Shown: positions 49,001 through 61,250 of the stretch, in pieces
How positions within the stretch are numbered: position 1 is the stretch's first letter
Layout: every line of letters starts with the position of its first letter
Assembly: GCA_035772785.1 (NCBI GenBank)
Contig: JAOCPU010000001.1
Coordinates: 2,170,001 to 2,234,000 of the forward strand
Source of the DNA: Phlebiopsis flavidoalba
Lineage: Eukaryota > Basidiomycota > Agaricomycetes > Polyporales > Phanerochaetaceae
Direction of reading: 5' to 3'
Length of the DNA stretch: 64,000 nt
Translations under genes and position numbers: made by a program
Notes under the pieces: model-generated
What the model saw: only the letters and a program-made list of their open reading frames with translations
Told to the model about the DNA's origin: nothing
Database searches by the model: none

Positions 49001-50597
49001 CAGAAACTAATTGGTAGATGTCAAAGGGTAATTTAAGCTGTTCCAACCTCTAGCTCTCTGTGCGCATCGTGATTATCTAAAGAGTCCCAGCACTTAGATG
49101 CATGGTCGGAACGAGGTTAGCAAGTATTGGCTTACCGTCAAAGTGATCCCACATAACGTCGCCCCGGTTACTCTCGCGCAAACACAGATCAAGCTGACCT
49201 TGACCTTTTCGTCGGTACCAAGCGGCCGCCTATCGGTGACTCTACGACGCAGACAAGAGGGGGCACGCTGGTTGCGTCCAATGTGTCGACTGAATCTAGC
49301 TGATCCACATATCTAGCGGAAGAGGTTTATGAGCAGGGTTTCGTAACAAATTTGCAGCAAACATACGTTGCGGCGGTGTACAGGTGGGTCATCTTTCGCT
49401 CGAATACCTCGTTTCTGTTGTCTCCCACCTTCTTGAGGCTTGCTGTCGGTTCGGTTTGTTCAACAACACCAACTTTAAGCCCTTGTGAGAGGAGCCCTAG
49501 TGGTGGGTCAGTATGCAGTATGCGTGCTTTTACGAAGACTCCTTCACTTCTTCAGATGTACTTCTCTCCGATGTACTGGTATACTCGCTTGGTGAAAAAA
49601 TTGTCGTTTTCGGATAGCATTACTATTCCGATGATGCTTTGCTGCCACCTGATGCTGGAGTTGACAGCAGAGCGTATGCACGGCCTAGAGTTGACTAACT
49701 CGCCTGCGCATCTTCACCGTAGAAGAACAATTTTGTAACCCAACCTCAAACGGGGAAGGTTCAACAAGGGATGGAGTGTACCAGGGTTCTCCTTCTTGAG
49801 CTTGAGTACCTATTTTATCCCTGAGTTAGAGCTGTGCTGCCCTAACCCAGCCCACAGCGAGGTACCTGTAGTTCCAACGGAGTGTAAGCCTTCCCACTTG
49901 GCCCAATGTTACCGGCCTTCGCAGCAGAGCCACAGGCCAGCCGGTGTAGTCTTCTTCTTATCCTTTGTGGTCTTACCCTTGGAAGGACTAGTGTATTGTG
50001 ACATAAGGTCTTCAAAGCTGGTGGCTCCACTACGTTGAGTATCCTGCGAAGCATTTTGCTTTCATCGTCCTCAGATTCACTGGGCGCAGACTGCTCAGCG
50101 TCAGCTGAGGCCACGTCGAACCGTCTTTGAAGGATATTATTCTCAGCAAGTAGTATCCTTTTGGCCCTGTTATGCCATTTCTGCTTCTCTTGCTCAGAGT
50201 ATCGGGCTACGGGTTGCGTAGTGGATATTGAGGATGCAGAGGAAGAGCCATCGAATCGGTACTGCCGTACACCGGTCTCAGGTTCAAGTGGACTTTCTAT
50301 GTCAACGGAAGGTTGTGACACATTGGTTTTGGCGAGTGGGTACTCAAGTTTTCTTCTTTTCGCAGGGCGGTGTTTCACCCAGGTCTTGCCATAGCTCCGC
50401 GTAAGAACCACGACTCCGACTCTGAGTCGTCAAGAGTAAGGTCGATGGTTTGCGCCGCTGGTGTTGCTGTTTGATTGGAACGAGACGGGCGGCGAAGCTG
50501 GCAAAGACGTAGGTGCCTGAGAGAAATAGGAAGAGAGAGTAATCTGGCTCGTGTGTAGTGTCGGTCGCTTTAGCCTTTCCTTATTAGTGAGAGACAT
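46079..50597 (-). CDS. MSH3: DNA mismatch-repair protein Msh3
   Basis: Msh3 pairs with Msh2 (MutSbeta) to bind insertion/deletion loops in nuclear DNA. The ATG at 50595-50597 opens [17 protein letters not shown]-binding-like box ([11 protein letters not shown]) and [13 protein letters not shown] follow. The mismatch-binding domain starts at [12 protein letters not shown], which favours Msh3 over Msh2. Further on: [63 protein letters not shown] and [26 protein letters not shown]. The ATPase has Walker [18 protein letters not shown] (about 47030-47073), [25 protein letters not shown] (about 46700) and [20 protein letters not shown]. The end is [18 protein letters not shown] at 46079-46081. All MutS landmarks are present in order, broken by introns and frame slips. 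Confidence 0.93.
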
Positions 50598-50683
50598 GAG
50601 TTGGAAAGTGTGACGGAATACTATGGCGGCGCTTGTGACGGGCTCATTTTTACATGAGTAAGGACGCGCCTGTAACGCGACTG

Positions 50684-50974
50684 TCACGCGTTCAGCCTCT
50701 CGTCCTTGGTTTGGCTCCAAGGGACCCAGTCAACCCGACAATCAACATGCTTTAAAGGTAAATAGTAGCCCACGCTGATAATTAGTGCATAGACTAGAGC
50801 AGCAGTGAGGGTGATAATCCAGAGTCGCTTGGAATTCAGAGAATCATCGCATTGTGCCACTAGTCGTACCTTGACGCGAGACGTTGCCAGGTCGGGACTC
50901 GTGGAGATGTCACGTCGGTGGGAAGTCTGGGACTCTGCACACGCATGCACACGCACACACGCACACAAGGCCAA
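50684..50974 (-). CDS. Possible small single-pass membrane protein
   Basis: A 96-codon open frame just upstream of MSH3 on the same strand. The middle carries a hydrophobic helix (IITLTAALVYALIISVGYYL) flanked by charged residues, and the end is polar (WVPWSQTKDERLNA). The start lies in a CA-repeat-like stretch (acacgcacacac at about 50950). No family is recognised. It may be MSH3 5' flank that happens to be open. Confidence 0.22.
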   Translation of the reverse strand: MALCACVRVHACAESQTSHRRDISTSPDLATSRVKVRLVAQCDDSLNSKRLWIITLTAALVYALIISVGYYLPLKHVDCRVDWVPWSQTKDERLNA

Positions 50975-51076
50975 GGCCGAATGACAGGCAATTGTAAACG
51001 GTAGTAACTAGAGCAAAATTAAACAATTTAAACAGTTTATGAGACGCAGTGAATCTCGTTGGCAGGCAAAATTCTA

Positions 51077-51162
51077 TGCCAGGAGCGTGGATTGAACACG
51101 CGACCTCCAGAAGACGCTTATGTAACTTCAGTCTGTTGCTCTCCCAGCTGAGCTATCCCGGC
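51077..51162 (-). tRNA. tRNA-Phe(GAA) with a 13-nt intron
   Basis: On the minus strand the full cloverleaf can be drawn. The acceptor GCCGGGA pairs with TCCTGGC (one G-T pair), followed by discriminator A. The D arm is GCTC/GAGC. The anticodon arm is ACAGA with loop CTGAAG, anticodon GAA. The T arm is GCGTG/CACGC with loop TTCAATC. A 13-nt intron (ttacataagcgtc) sits after position 37, the canonical place cut by the SEN endonuclease. One mismatch (A27 with G43) closes the top of the anticodon stem. A and B boxes are intact. Seventy-three mature nucleotides plus the intron account for all 86 bp. Confidence 0.92.
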
Positions 51163-51366
51163 GACATCAAGGAGTTAATCTTTTATACACCATAGACGTA
51201 TTCTGTTTTCAGCAGCCCTTGGGTCAGCGATCTGATCGTTAGTTGACTTCTATCCACGACTATATGTACGATACCAACTCACAGGCGTTACAAAAAAGCT
51301 CGGAGATTGCACCTCAAAAACTACGAAAGAACCGTCCGGCGGATTGTCGAAGATAAGTGGAGCCCG

Positions 51367-52926
51367 TTCCGAGCAGCGCGGAGAAGAAGTTTAAAAGCAA
51401 AATGGCCTCCGCCCGACCTTGAGCGGCGGCCGTCCTGGATTGTCCGCTTATTCTCCGCGGAATCAAGATGAAGACTTACACAGTCGGGGATGGCGTGACT
51501 GCTTCGACTTTATGTCGAGGCAAGGTAGATACTGTTGAGTATCGGGAAGTGGAGTTCGACCGTGTCCGGGGAAACTCGCGAGGGAAGTGAGCAGGAAAAG
51601 AGGGAGGGCGTACGTTCTTCCCTAGCGTACCTGGTGCGAAGCTTGCTCGTATCCGCCGATGTGTGTACGTACTCAGATTGGGCATATTGCCTCTTTTAAA
51701 AATTGCCGGAATCCGTGTGCGTGTGAGCAGGCTTGGTATATCTCCCGGGATTTGTGCCACCCTCAGAGCAGCGTACGCTTGTACACTGGAGCCTCAAGGA
51801 GCATGCCAAACCTCCAAACGAAACAAATCTTGATGCGCATTACACCCTACCACCACAGGGGTTATGGAACGCTTATATGGATTCTCTTACTACGAACGAT
51901 CCAGACACAGAATCCATCCTCCCCAAAGCCCCCTCATCATCATCATCATCAACCGACTCAGGACCTCGAACCCTGGTCGCAAATCAACCCGCCTCTCCAT
52001 CTATACTTCCGACTCTCCTCTCGCTTCCCACGCCACCACCCACACCTTCGCCACATGCCAAGTCCGCCTCCCCATCACAGCTCATTCCAAAACTGCGATG
52101 GGGCGAACATAGGATGGCATTATCACTGGGGCAATAAACAGTATGACTTCAGTCGTGGGTCAGGCGGTGGCGTCGCAGAGGTATATCGAAGAGTGTGCTT
52201 GAGAGCAGTTCGTGGTGTCCGATGGGAGGAGGCGTACAATAGTGTGGATGAAGGGGACGAATGGAAACTTTGGAGAGATGAATACGGTAAAGTGTTCTTG
52301 GAACAGATACTTCAGGGTTGCATGCTCACTCAGAATATGGATTGCTATAGAGCCTGATGCAGGAATCGTAAAAACTTTTATCAGACAAGAGTTCGCCATT
52401 TCTCTCACCCATCGAGCACAACCACTGATGTATGGTTTCAGGATACCCTTATGGCTCACGTTGACCGCTCAGAGCTATGTGCTACCTCCCCGTTAGTCTC
52501 CATCTCGTGAGTCGTTCCAAACGTATGTAACTTCCAGACTCAACAGCTACTTAGACTCGGCTGCGCTGGGCGATATTCCTCATTGGCGGTCCGACAAGAC
52601 AAAGGGACCGGAGCCTATCCCAATACTTCTCCGCTCCGGAGACGTACTCATCATGTCAGGGGCCTTGCCGCAGAGCGTACCACGGTATGTGTTCACCTTC
52701 GCTAACATGTACATGATGCCGATTTGACCCAGGCGTTCCGAAAATATTCGAGGATACATGTCCGGACTATCTCATGAACACCGAGACCCGCACTTGTCAT
52801 CCCAACAATGATGACTGGCAGCCCTATGCCAAATATATGCGTGGCACGCGAATTAATGTGAATGTCAGGCAGGTATTCCCTAGGGGTTTTGATCCTCAAA
52901 TGCAAGAAGGGCTGGAGAGACTCTAG
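51367..52926 (+). CDS. AlkB-family 2-oxoglutarate/Fe(II) dioxygenase (ALKBH1-like)
   Basis: AlkB enzymes oxidatively remove methyl groups from nucleic acids; ALKBH1-type members act on tRNA and DNA. The N-terminus is approximate (KKFKSKWPPPDL at about 51390 looks genuine). The core begins GLVYLPGFVPPSEQRTLVHW, then HAKPPNETNLDAHYTLP and GLWNAY. A Ser/Pro-rich insert follows, then IPKLRW, WHYHWGNKQYDFSRG, EPDAGIV and the iron-binding LMAHVDRSELC (HxD). Next are ILLRSGDVLIMSG and, in a shifted frame across an intron, CRRAYHGVPKIFEDTCPDYL with the distal His. RINVNVRQVFPRGFDPQMQ leads to the stop at 52924-52926. The HxD...H iron triad and the Arg that binds 2-oxoglutarate are therefore all present. 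It converges on ATP12 with 82 bp between stop codons. Confidence 0.88.
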
Positions 52927-53008
52927 GTGGCCCATTGAAGCAGCCCGGAACCAGTTCCAGGCGCGTCCGACGCGAAATGCAAGGTGGAAGGCATTTGATC
53001 AACTAGCC

Positions 53009-54133
53009 CTACGGTCGGTGGTTTGCGAGTATGCATGCGGCGCTGGCCAACTGTCGGCGGACGTCATGGTAGTCCACGTCATGGGCTGGGAGCGTCATAA
53101 TTGGATGAGTTACTAGAAGAACAAAAGATTCGAGTGGACTTACAATCCTCAACTTCGCCCCATTTCTCAATTGACTATTGACTTCCACATGTGATGCCAA
53201 TGCAGCTTGTTCCACCGTGATGTGCTTTTTGACGAGCGCAAGACCGATAAGGAACGACTTGGATGTGTATGTCGCGCGTTCCATAGCTATGATAGTTCAC
53301 ATGAGATTGCTAGCACGCAAGAGGAGAAACATGTGTCTATGACGTACCAGCCATTTCCCACTCGTCCATACCCTGCAAGACCTCACGGAACTTCTCTTTG
53401 TGTCTCTTCTGAATGACTCGTTGTGGTATTGAGAAGCCGGAAGTGAACGTTTCAATTGTACGGCGTATGTTTTACGTGCCCATGCCAAGAGTGGCTCCCA
53501 ATGTTCTTGCTGAAGCAGAACTAATGACTTCGGCTCGTTGGCGTGGAAGCTAACACCAACCCACGGGTGAGACTCAGGACTAAGCTGACCGATGAGGTGT
53601 CTCACAGAATAGTGTCTGTTTCCATGTACTTGAGAAGTTGTTCTTGTACCTGCAAACGCTGTTCGTGACGTTCTTCGTCCGACTTCCGGAAAGCGTCGAT
53701 CGCCCGTGAACAATACTCGTCTGTTCAAGTCTTAGCTTCGTGTTTTCCCATTGACTATTGACTGCTCTCGTACCATCGGAAGAGAATGTTGTTTCAGAAG
53801 TGTGTGTCCTGGTTATCCCACTCGGCAGCAACGAGTGTTGCGGCCAGCGTCTTCTTTTTTGCTCGGAATGACCAGCGGGTTCCCGGAAGGAGTCCTCAAT
53901 GCACGGTTGTCGAGCGTGACAATCAGGGTTGTTTTCCTTTCCTCCAGATTCAACCGAAGGACGCTTCATTATCTCCTACGGTCTTGCCCAGAATCGCTTC
54001 AGTGTCGCTTCCGCACCTAGAACAGTCTACATGAGCTACCGGAAAGGCGAGGCGCGGGAGCGGACACACGGTTCGTTGCAGTTTACCGCTGGCTCTCCAG
54101 TCGCGACTGTGGCCTGTGTGCGCCGGACAACAT
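53009..54133 (-). CDS. ATP12: Mitochondrial F1-ATPase assembly chaperone Atp12
   Basis: Atp12 binds the free alpha subunit of F1-ATPase in the mitochondrial matrix so that the hexamer can assemble. The probable start is the ATG at 54131-54133, with a short presequence-like beginning. Family sequence follows: TLKRFWARP, LIVTLDNRALRTPSGNPLVI, KKTLAATLVAAEWDNQ, QHSLPM, SRAIDAF, QEQLLKYMETDT, VLLQQEHWEPLLAWARKTY and VQLK. The final part reads MERATYTSKSFLIGLALVKK, HITVEQAALASHVEVNSQ and HDVDYHDVRRQLASAACIL, with the stop at 53009-53011. At least three introns and several frame slips occur. The start-proximal 150 bp are the least certain part. Confidence 0.9.
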
Positions 54134-54557
54134 GCCCCCTACCCGTAGCGGTAGTGTAGAAATTGGACGTGTCGAGGATCGGGAGAGCAAGCGGGATGGC
54201 CGTCATGGGCAAGAGACGGAACGCGTCCAGACGTGGAAGCGCCAGTAGTCACTTTGAAGTTTGTAGGACGGTCAATGATGGGTGTGTTACAGCCGTTCAA
54301 CTGGCTTCCTTATTGTTCTGATGAGATCATTGCAGGTACTTACTGCTCACGTCAACAGGCTTTTCCGCTGTTTGACGCCGTCCATTCCGTTACGTTTCTG
54401 CAGCTTGCGGTCATGCAAATTTCGGAGGCGAGTATCATGCGCATGAACATGTAGACCTCTATGAAGATACGATATGCTGAAGTGAATATGGTTTACAAAT
54501 TGATACTAATACACAGTGGCAAAAGTAGTAGTATCATGTTTCGCTACTCCAACCGGA

Positions 54558-55310
54558 CTACTGCTTTTGCCCCAAACGGCCTCCTTTCCTGCCTGCTTGG
54601 TGGCCCTCATCGCCCATAGCGTGTCCGTAGGCCATGCGCGCAGCTCCAGCGGCCATGCTAGCAGCACTCATCGCAGCGCTTGCTGGCAGTTGAGCTGCGG
54701 TACTCGCGGTGCTAGCAACGGTCGCACCAACGCCTGCACTGGTTGAGCGAGCGTTCTCCCAGAGCCTCATCTTGGAGATGGACATGAGAATCATCGTTGT
54801 GTTTGAGCTAGGTGAGAACCAACTCTACCTTTGTTTGAGTTTTCGTTCAACGGGTCAATATTTGTTGACGGTGGGGGTTCAATGATGCCGGGACGGCCTT
54901 CAAACGACCCCGGCGGTGTCCCTGAAAGTTCGCTGTGCCTCGAGGTGGCCAGTGAAGTTTCCAGGTGCGCCGGCTCCGAAGGAGTCAGTCGTCGGGTCCG
55001 TAACCTGTGACATTCCGCGTCAACACAAGCCCATGAGAGGAAGGCGGGGATTGTCACGCACAAAATTGGAGTGCATCGGATCGCTGTTGAGCGAGGACTC
55101 GGTCGGGTTTGGCAACACCGGGGTATATGTCTACGCCGCGCGCGCTCCGATGAGGGTGTTATCCTTGTCGTTCATTGCCATTTCGTCTCAAATTCGTGAA
55201 GAGAAGGTCAGGAAGGTACGTTTTCAAGTTGGATCAGTGCGATTGAATGCCCTACGAGGAGAGTGGGTATATATATCCCGAGAGAGCATGATGATGCAAT
55301 GGGAACGCTA
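54558..55310 (-). CDS. Hypothetical protein with Ala-rich C-terminus
   Basis: Not recognised. Reading leftward from about 55310: VLPNPTESSLNSDPMHSNFV, RDNPRLPLMGL, TDPTTDSFGAGAPGNFTG, then SGTPPGSFEGRPGIIEPPP and STNIDPLNENSNK. An apparent intron follows, then MRLWENARSTSAGVGATVAS and a Met/Ala-rich stretch (AAMSAASMAAGAARMAYGHA). The end is GDEGHQAGRKGGRLGQKQ at 54558. The Ala-rich part could be a long amphipathic helix. The 5' end is unclear. Confidence 0.4.
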
Positions 55311-55633
55311 GGCCCATCAACCAAGTGGCGACTCCTGTGGAGGCTCGGGGACGTGAGGAGCAAGCGTCTCGCTCAAGGAGTTGCGGGTCAGTCTACGGTG
55401 GCCTATTGATGAAAGCTGATGACGTCACAGGCTACAATAAATGAGCCTGAGGCAAGTGGTAACGCAGGTCCACCCAAACAGATTATTTCATGAACACCAT
55501 TGGTCGGTACCTGTGGTAGAGTTGATTGATCCAATCGCTCCTAGTATCTCTACAATTTCAATGTGCCCCCAGATTCGGTCGCTTCTCTCGCAAGTTTGGT
55601 CCTACATTTTGATAGATTTTCCCCACGCAAAAC

Positions 55634-57115
55634 TCAAGCGAAGCTAGTGAACTGGGACGATAGCTCTCCCTGGCTAACTTCCCGCAGGTTATGATAAAGT
55701 CGACTGGCGAGAATCAACGGCTGGCGATGTTTATAATATGAATAAAGATAAATACGCGCCACAGTGATTGTACGTACCAGAAGCTGCGTGATGGTTGTAC
55801 TTCGATTAATAAACTGCTGGATTCGACATGATGTGAGCTCTATTACCGATGCGCTTCGTCCAAGGGAGCTCACCACATTGCCAAGTTCGCCGACCGGGCA
55901 CCAAGAATTGCTACTAACAGCCCAGTCCTATGGAAATGAAGTTAGAATACGGCAAGATGTGATATACCAGGTAGACTGTGTACATGAAGTAGAGGCTGCC
56001 TGAGTTTCGAGATAGTAAACATCGCTCATGCATACATCTATCTGATGTTCAAACTTACCGCTGCGAACGAGGCATGTCGCGAGGGACGGAAGATGTGACG
56101 CCCGCAACTGTCGGCGCCAATCTGACGCTGTGGAATGTGTTTACCCATGTTATGAGGACTACGATGAGCTCCGCTGCGCATATACAGATCCAGTACATGT
56201 CCACGTCTACGGTATATGATCAGACACGGCAATCCAAAAATAGCCGCACAAAACGCACAACTACAAAGCGGGTGTAAATAATCTTACTTAGAGGAACGAG
56301 AATACGTGTCTTACGCCTTGTAAAGATTTACTGGTCCGTGGTAGAAGCCTTCACACAAGGGGAGAGGCCAGTATATTCGTGTCCGCGTTTTGTGAGAGCA
56401 ACGATAGTCTGTCAGAACGCTGATTTAAGGGCTCGTAAAATAAATGGTGAACGGTGTGACTCACAATATCAAAGACGATTGGGAAGCAGACCTCCCAGAG
56501 CTAGTATCGAGACGAAAACATAGAGATTTCGATTGCACAATGCATACGCTCGCAATGCGGAAAAGACTGAAAACACAATGTGACAATGTTAGAGGACACA
56601 AGAGTCAAGCAGGTGACATACCGATTACCTCAACGGTCAAGTAGAATCGAGATGATTTCTTCTACCACGATAAAGATAGGCCTGGCCGCGCAACTAATCA
56701 CATGTTGCTTTCCATGAGTTAATAGTTCAGTACGATTTGACTTGCACACAGACCTCTGTAAATATACGTAAATCAATTGTCAAAGACTGTTTGCCCCAAT
56801 ATGGAAGCGTGGTAAAACTGATTCACCTCGACGAAGGTTACGCAAATAGAACAGGATTGAGGGCCCAAGAAGAATGGTATATCGTATGGTCAAGAGAAAA
56901 GCGGAAGTCCAAGATAACCTTCCTCTCCATACTGTGTCGACTTCCTGTTGAAAAGTGATTGCATACTCATAAACACCCAGAGCTAGAAGTCCCCAGTTCA
57001 GACAATTCAGCCGATACCCATTAAAATACCCCTGCAACTCCAAAAATCAATCCTACCGAAGTCACGTACCGATACAAGCCACCGAGAAATATTGCTGTGT
57101 TATCCTCATTTCCAG
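55634..57115 (-). CDS. DUF6533-like fungal multi-pass membrane protein, copy A
   Basis: DUF6533-type proteins are basidiomycete-rich, seven-helix-like membrane proteins of unknown function. The N-terminal domain is clear: NWGLLALGVYEYAITFQQEV, DTVWRGRLSWTSAFLLTIRY and TILLGPSILFYL, preceded by an intron acceptor (ttgcag). The family-type C-terminal end is LILASRLYHNLREVSQGELS, stopping near 55634. The central helices (55.9-56.7 kb) are broken by introns and frame slips and cannot be read through with confidence. The start is placed at the first ATG of a short upstream exon. The surrounding DNA is more AT-rich than the left of the window. Confidence 0.6.
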
Positions 57116-57299
57116 AACATCAGCATTGTTGCCTTATATCTTGGATTAGCCTATCACGTACGTGGTTTCTGCAAGCTTGCTCACAAACATCACATCGAAA
57201 AGGGGAGAAGGGGGTTCAAATTGAGCTTCACGATGCATTGCCGTACAATGTACATATACCATACTCACTCTGTATACGAGCTTGCAAGAAGCACAGATG

Positions 57300-58780
57300 G
57301 CGGTGTTAACACGTCAAATGCGTTGCACATTAACACATCGCATGTCATCTATAATGTCAAGCAGCATCAAACCGTGTTGCTACGGGTGGGACGACATCCC
57401 CTCAACGAAGATGCGGCCAGCCTAAACGATAGCAGTATTACCTGACCCCGCGCGGAAGATGGGTGGAGTACATACAATGTTTGTTGATCGACCTATTCAC
57501 TTCTCTTCACCTTGTCTTTCACGTGAAAATTAGGCATAGAATTGCTGTCCCTCATGCACCCCGTTGGCGTAATGCCAGTAAGGATCAAAATGCCAAATTT
57601 ACCGATCGTGAACGGCGGATGCGCGCCATGCTTTTCAATGGGAACATCTCAGATGGCCGTGACCGTCGGTGTTGCCGTCTTGGCCGGGCATCTGCCCTTC
57701 CGTAACCTCGCACTGCAACTGTCGAAACTCAAGGATGGGGATCATTCGCGAGGCATGTGACGGACCCGGTGCTGCTTCAACCCCATCGATCGGGCACAGC
57801 TCTATAATAAAGCGACTTGTAATGAGGGGGACGCTATACTCATCAAATTATTATTGATCCTTACCGATGTTCTTCGAGTTGACATTCGAGAAGAACCCGC
57901 CATACACTTCGACACCAGCGTCATCTTGTTGATTACCGGCTCTGAATATGTTCTGGATGCGGGCCAAGAGTCTGTACTACTCAATCGAGGGCGGGCCGAT
58001 GCTCACAAATTGCAGTGTGTATGTGATGATTCTACAGTCGCCAGTAGTCTCATGAGTAGTACTACAATATTCTCGATTTATCTCAGACTTCACTTACATT
58101 TTTTGACAAAATTTCTACTTACGCTGAGCTCTCCAAACTCAGAAGTCCCAGGACATGCCTGGCGTAGTGGTGACCGGGTAGCAAGAGCCAAAAAAAAAGT
58201 GTTGTCCGAGGGCGCAGAATTTATGCAACTCTTCGATGCCGCTGCAAATCTGGAACGTGAATCGTACAGCGGACGGTGCCATCATATTGTGCACGACCGA
58301 CAGGCAGTGGGAACCTTGCGATCATCTGTATCAGTCGTGGATATCAATAACACTCGGCGGGAGAAGCAACGAAGAGTTCATTGACCACCTTATGAGAAAA
58401 TCATAGACCAGAATGGTAAATGAAACACTCAAGGTGAGCTGAACGGGTGTCAAGACACCCGAGAATATCGGTACTAGGCATACGCCGCTTTATTCGATTT
58501 GTCAATGTCAAAGGGTCACCGTTTGGTCGTGTTGTGTACGTGATCGAATGGTAGATCCTAGGTCTTCGCGGAGAACATAGCGGAGGCGTACCTCTCCCGA
58601 GATGATGAACAGCTTTCAGGCGCATGGAATCCGGCGGCAGTCCCTTGAACATTAGCTATTCTTGGTGTCCGGAAAGATGCCAACAAGGTTTATAAACGGA
58701 AGAATGAGGAAACTATAGCCTACGGAGCTCGTGGACTATTAGTTGTGTGTTCATAGCATTAACAGAACAAAATACCAACT
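57300..58780. other. Unassigned interval between membrane-protein copies
   Basis: The longest frame is a 176-codon plus-strand ORF (57854-58384) without recognisable motifs. Minus-strand frames here are also uninformative. It may hold a decayed gene copy or 5'/3' flanks of the adjacent DUF6533-like genes. No gene is supported. Confidence 0.35.
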
Positions 58781-58782
58781 CA

Positions 58783-60250
58783 TTAATTGTCCTCACACTC
58801 CACCGTATTATCGCCTCGAAGCACGACCCCTCCTTCGCCGTTGTATACAGCCTGTCGGAACTGTATAGTGGGCATTGCCTGCGACAGCTGGGACAGCGGC
58901 TCAGACCCCTCAATCTCGCGCAGGCTGACGATGAACCGGCTTGCAATGACAGACGGCTGGGATACGATTATTAGCCAATCTGGCACGTGGTAAGAGAAAG
59001 TAACGTACAATGTACTTCGAGATGAACATAAGATCGGAGACGATTGACTAGAGGTAGACTTCATGACAACTCTCTGGAACTACTGATCTTGAGGCCACTT
59101 ACTGATCTCCCAAGACTGCCGGCCGCACCGAAGACATTCAAGGCTAAGATTGCGCTACGCTATGTCAGTTCCAATAGCGACGAGAGATAGGCCGGGAAGA
59201 CAAACAAAAAGTACAAGCTTCCTATGACATTAAGCACGTTAGCGACAGATCACGAGACATATTCGTATTCTTACCATTGCGTACCAAACAGGCGGCGAGG
59301 GGAAACTGTGGCATGCCAGGCATACGCGCGAGCCTGATCTGACGGACTGTCTTGACCCATGTGATGATCAATACCACTATCTCCGCCGCAACCATGGAGA
59401 ATGTGTATAGATATGAATCTGAAGTTACTGAGCGTCCGTTCAAAATAAGAGAGCATAAAACACACATCTAGCGAAGCGCTCTGTAAGTCGAGAGTTAGCT
59501 ATGGAATCCATGCAGTGCTCACATTTTACCGGTGTTATTTGGAGTTCGGCTAAGAGACACACACTGGCTGTATGGTGCGGGTAGATGTTGTGGCGTTGAT
59601 AGCCCAAGCGCTATCTAATGGGCTTGATTGAGACATGGGTTTCCCGAGATATGTTACTCTCTTACGATGCTGACCGTGAGGGGAATTATACCCCCTAGCG
59701 TCAAGACCAACGCCAGCACGTATCTATTTTTACCGCATAAAGCATACGCCCCGTATGGCGGAAAAGGCTTTGAAGGATCAGAATACGCAGGACACCAAAT
59801 GGGATGTAGACTCACATGCCATTTGAATGAGCATGAGCACTTCAGCAACCCCGCTCACGATTAGGAAGACTTGACACCTGGATAATATCTGCATCACGCA
59901 AGGCGGCTACGTAAACTTCTATACGGACCTCTGCATTAACCGTTGGTGAGTACTATTTAACAACCCGGACGACTATCTTCCTCACGTCAGTGAATGCCAG
60001 CAACATCTGGGCCAGAGCGCTCAATAGGGTGGGATAACGTATGACCAAGAGTAGTAAAAGAGGCAACGTTGAGTCTCTTTCTATACACGGCGATTTCATG
60101 CTTCAGTGTGATCATGTATTCATAGGTAAGCCATGCTATGGTGGTCGCGCATGTTGATCAGTCTTAGTGTTTATTGAGTGCAGGCTAGTGCACTTACCCA
60201 TTGTCGCGGTCCGCACGTATTTTTGTGCTGTTCTGTTTCGTTGAGGTTCA
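58783..60250 (-). CDS. DUF6533-like fungal multi-pass membrane protein, copy B
   Basis: Same family as copy A. The N-terminal exon near 60060-60130 gives YEYMITLKHEIAVYRKRLN, equivalent to the loop after the first helix in copy A. Next are VAEVLMLIQ and NRYVLALVLTLGGIIPLTVS (about 59660-59860), the family's alternation of helix, Tyr/Arg loop and helix. MVAAEIVVLIITWVKTVRQI (about 59340-59410) and WLIIVSQPSVIASRFIVSLR (about 58900-58970) close the membrane part. A polar tail ends at 58783. Several short introns separate these pieces. The start is approximate. Confidence 0.6.
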
Positions 60251-61250
60251 TCAGCGTCGACCTTTCCGGCTGCCACGAGCCACTTGCATTTCCGAGATCA
60301 GTCTTGTGTCAAACTGCATACTCGACATAGTCCTAGACAACGGATCGTTCGAGAGTGTATAGACAGGAGTGATTTTCGCTCTATTGTTTTTATACCACAT
60401 CATGCCGTGTTTATGAAGGCTGACAGCTCCTGAGGCGCGGGAAACCGGCTAACAAGCGTGCGAGGCTGAATGCTTGGAGCCCCTGACCGCCATCAGTTTG
60501 GCAGCCTCACAGCAGGCGGTGTCGGGGAGCGATGCGATTCACATTTTGAGCGGACCTTGAACCGTCGAAGCACTTCGGAGAGTGGGTCGGGTAAGGCGAT
60601 CGAACACGGAATTGTAAACGTCGCGCACGTGACACTAACGGGGACGAAGAGGACGGTCTTCGTTGAAACTTCTCACAGAAGGGATGGTGTGAGTTACGTA
60701 CCGTATTTCATCTCATCTCACCATCTCTTCAATGTATTCCTCCGGCACAAGAACGCACAATAATCAGATCTATAAGAAAAAAGAAAGGAAACTCATCTGC
60801 ACGGAAACAGGTTTCACCTCTCGGGAAAGCGAGTCGCGGTCCCTAGCACTGACACGACAGTCTTGTGTGCCAACCCGGAGTGTGCGGGTACGAAAATTTG
60901 ATGGTGCAGCAAACACCGGTGGGGCACATACCGCGGGGCGTTACCATGAGAAATCTCATTGGTTCCTTGCCAGTGTTACGAGCTCCGCCGTCGAGACTGG
61001 TAGCCTCATCCCGAAGTAGAGATTCATCGTTCGACCTTGTCAACCTTTCCGGAACGTTGTGTTTACGAAATGATCGAGGCCCCGAGGTCGAACGAAATTC
61101 CGAAAATCACGCATTTTGCGGATACGGCCAGCAAGCAGAGTTCATTGAGTGATGTATGTGTGAGTTACGGCGGTAGTGGTGTAGAGCGCGGCTCTAAATT
61201 TGATAGATCGGAGAGGTGGTAGTGCCTGGAGAATGGACACCTAGAACAAG

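Noticed and set aside
57854..58384. 176-codon plus-strand frame in the membrane-protein cluster
   Set aside because: No family resemblance, no splice context, and opposite in strand to the flanking genes; kept only as an unassigned interval.
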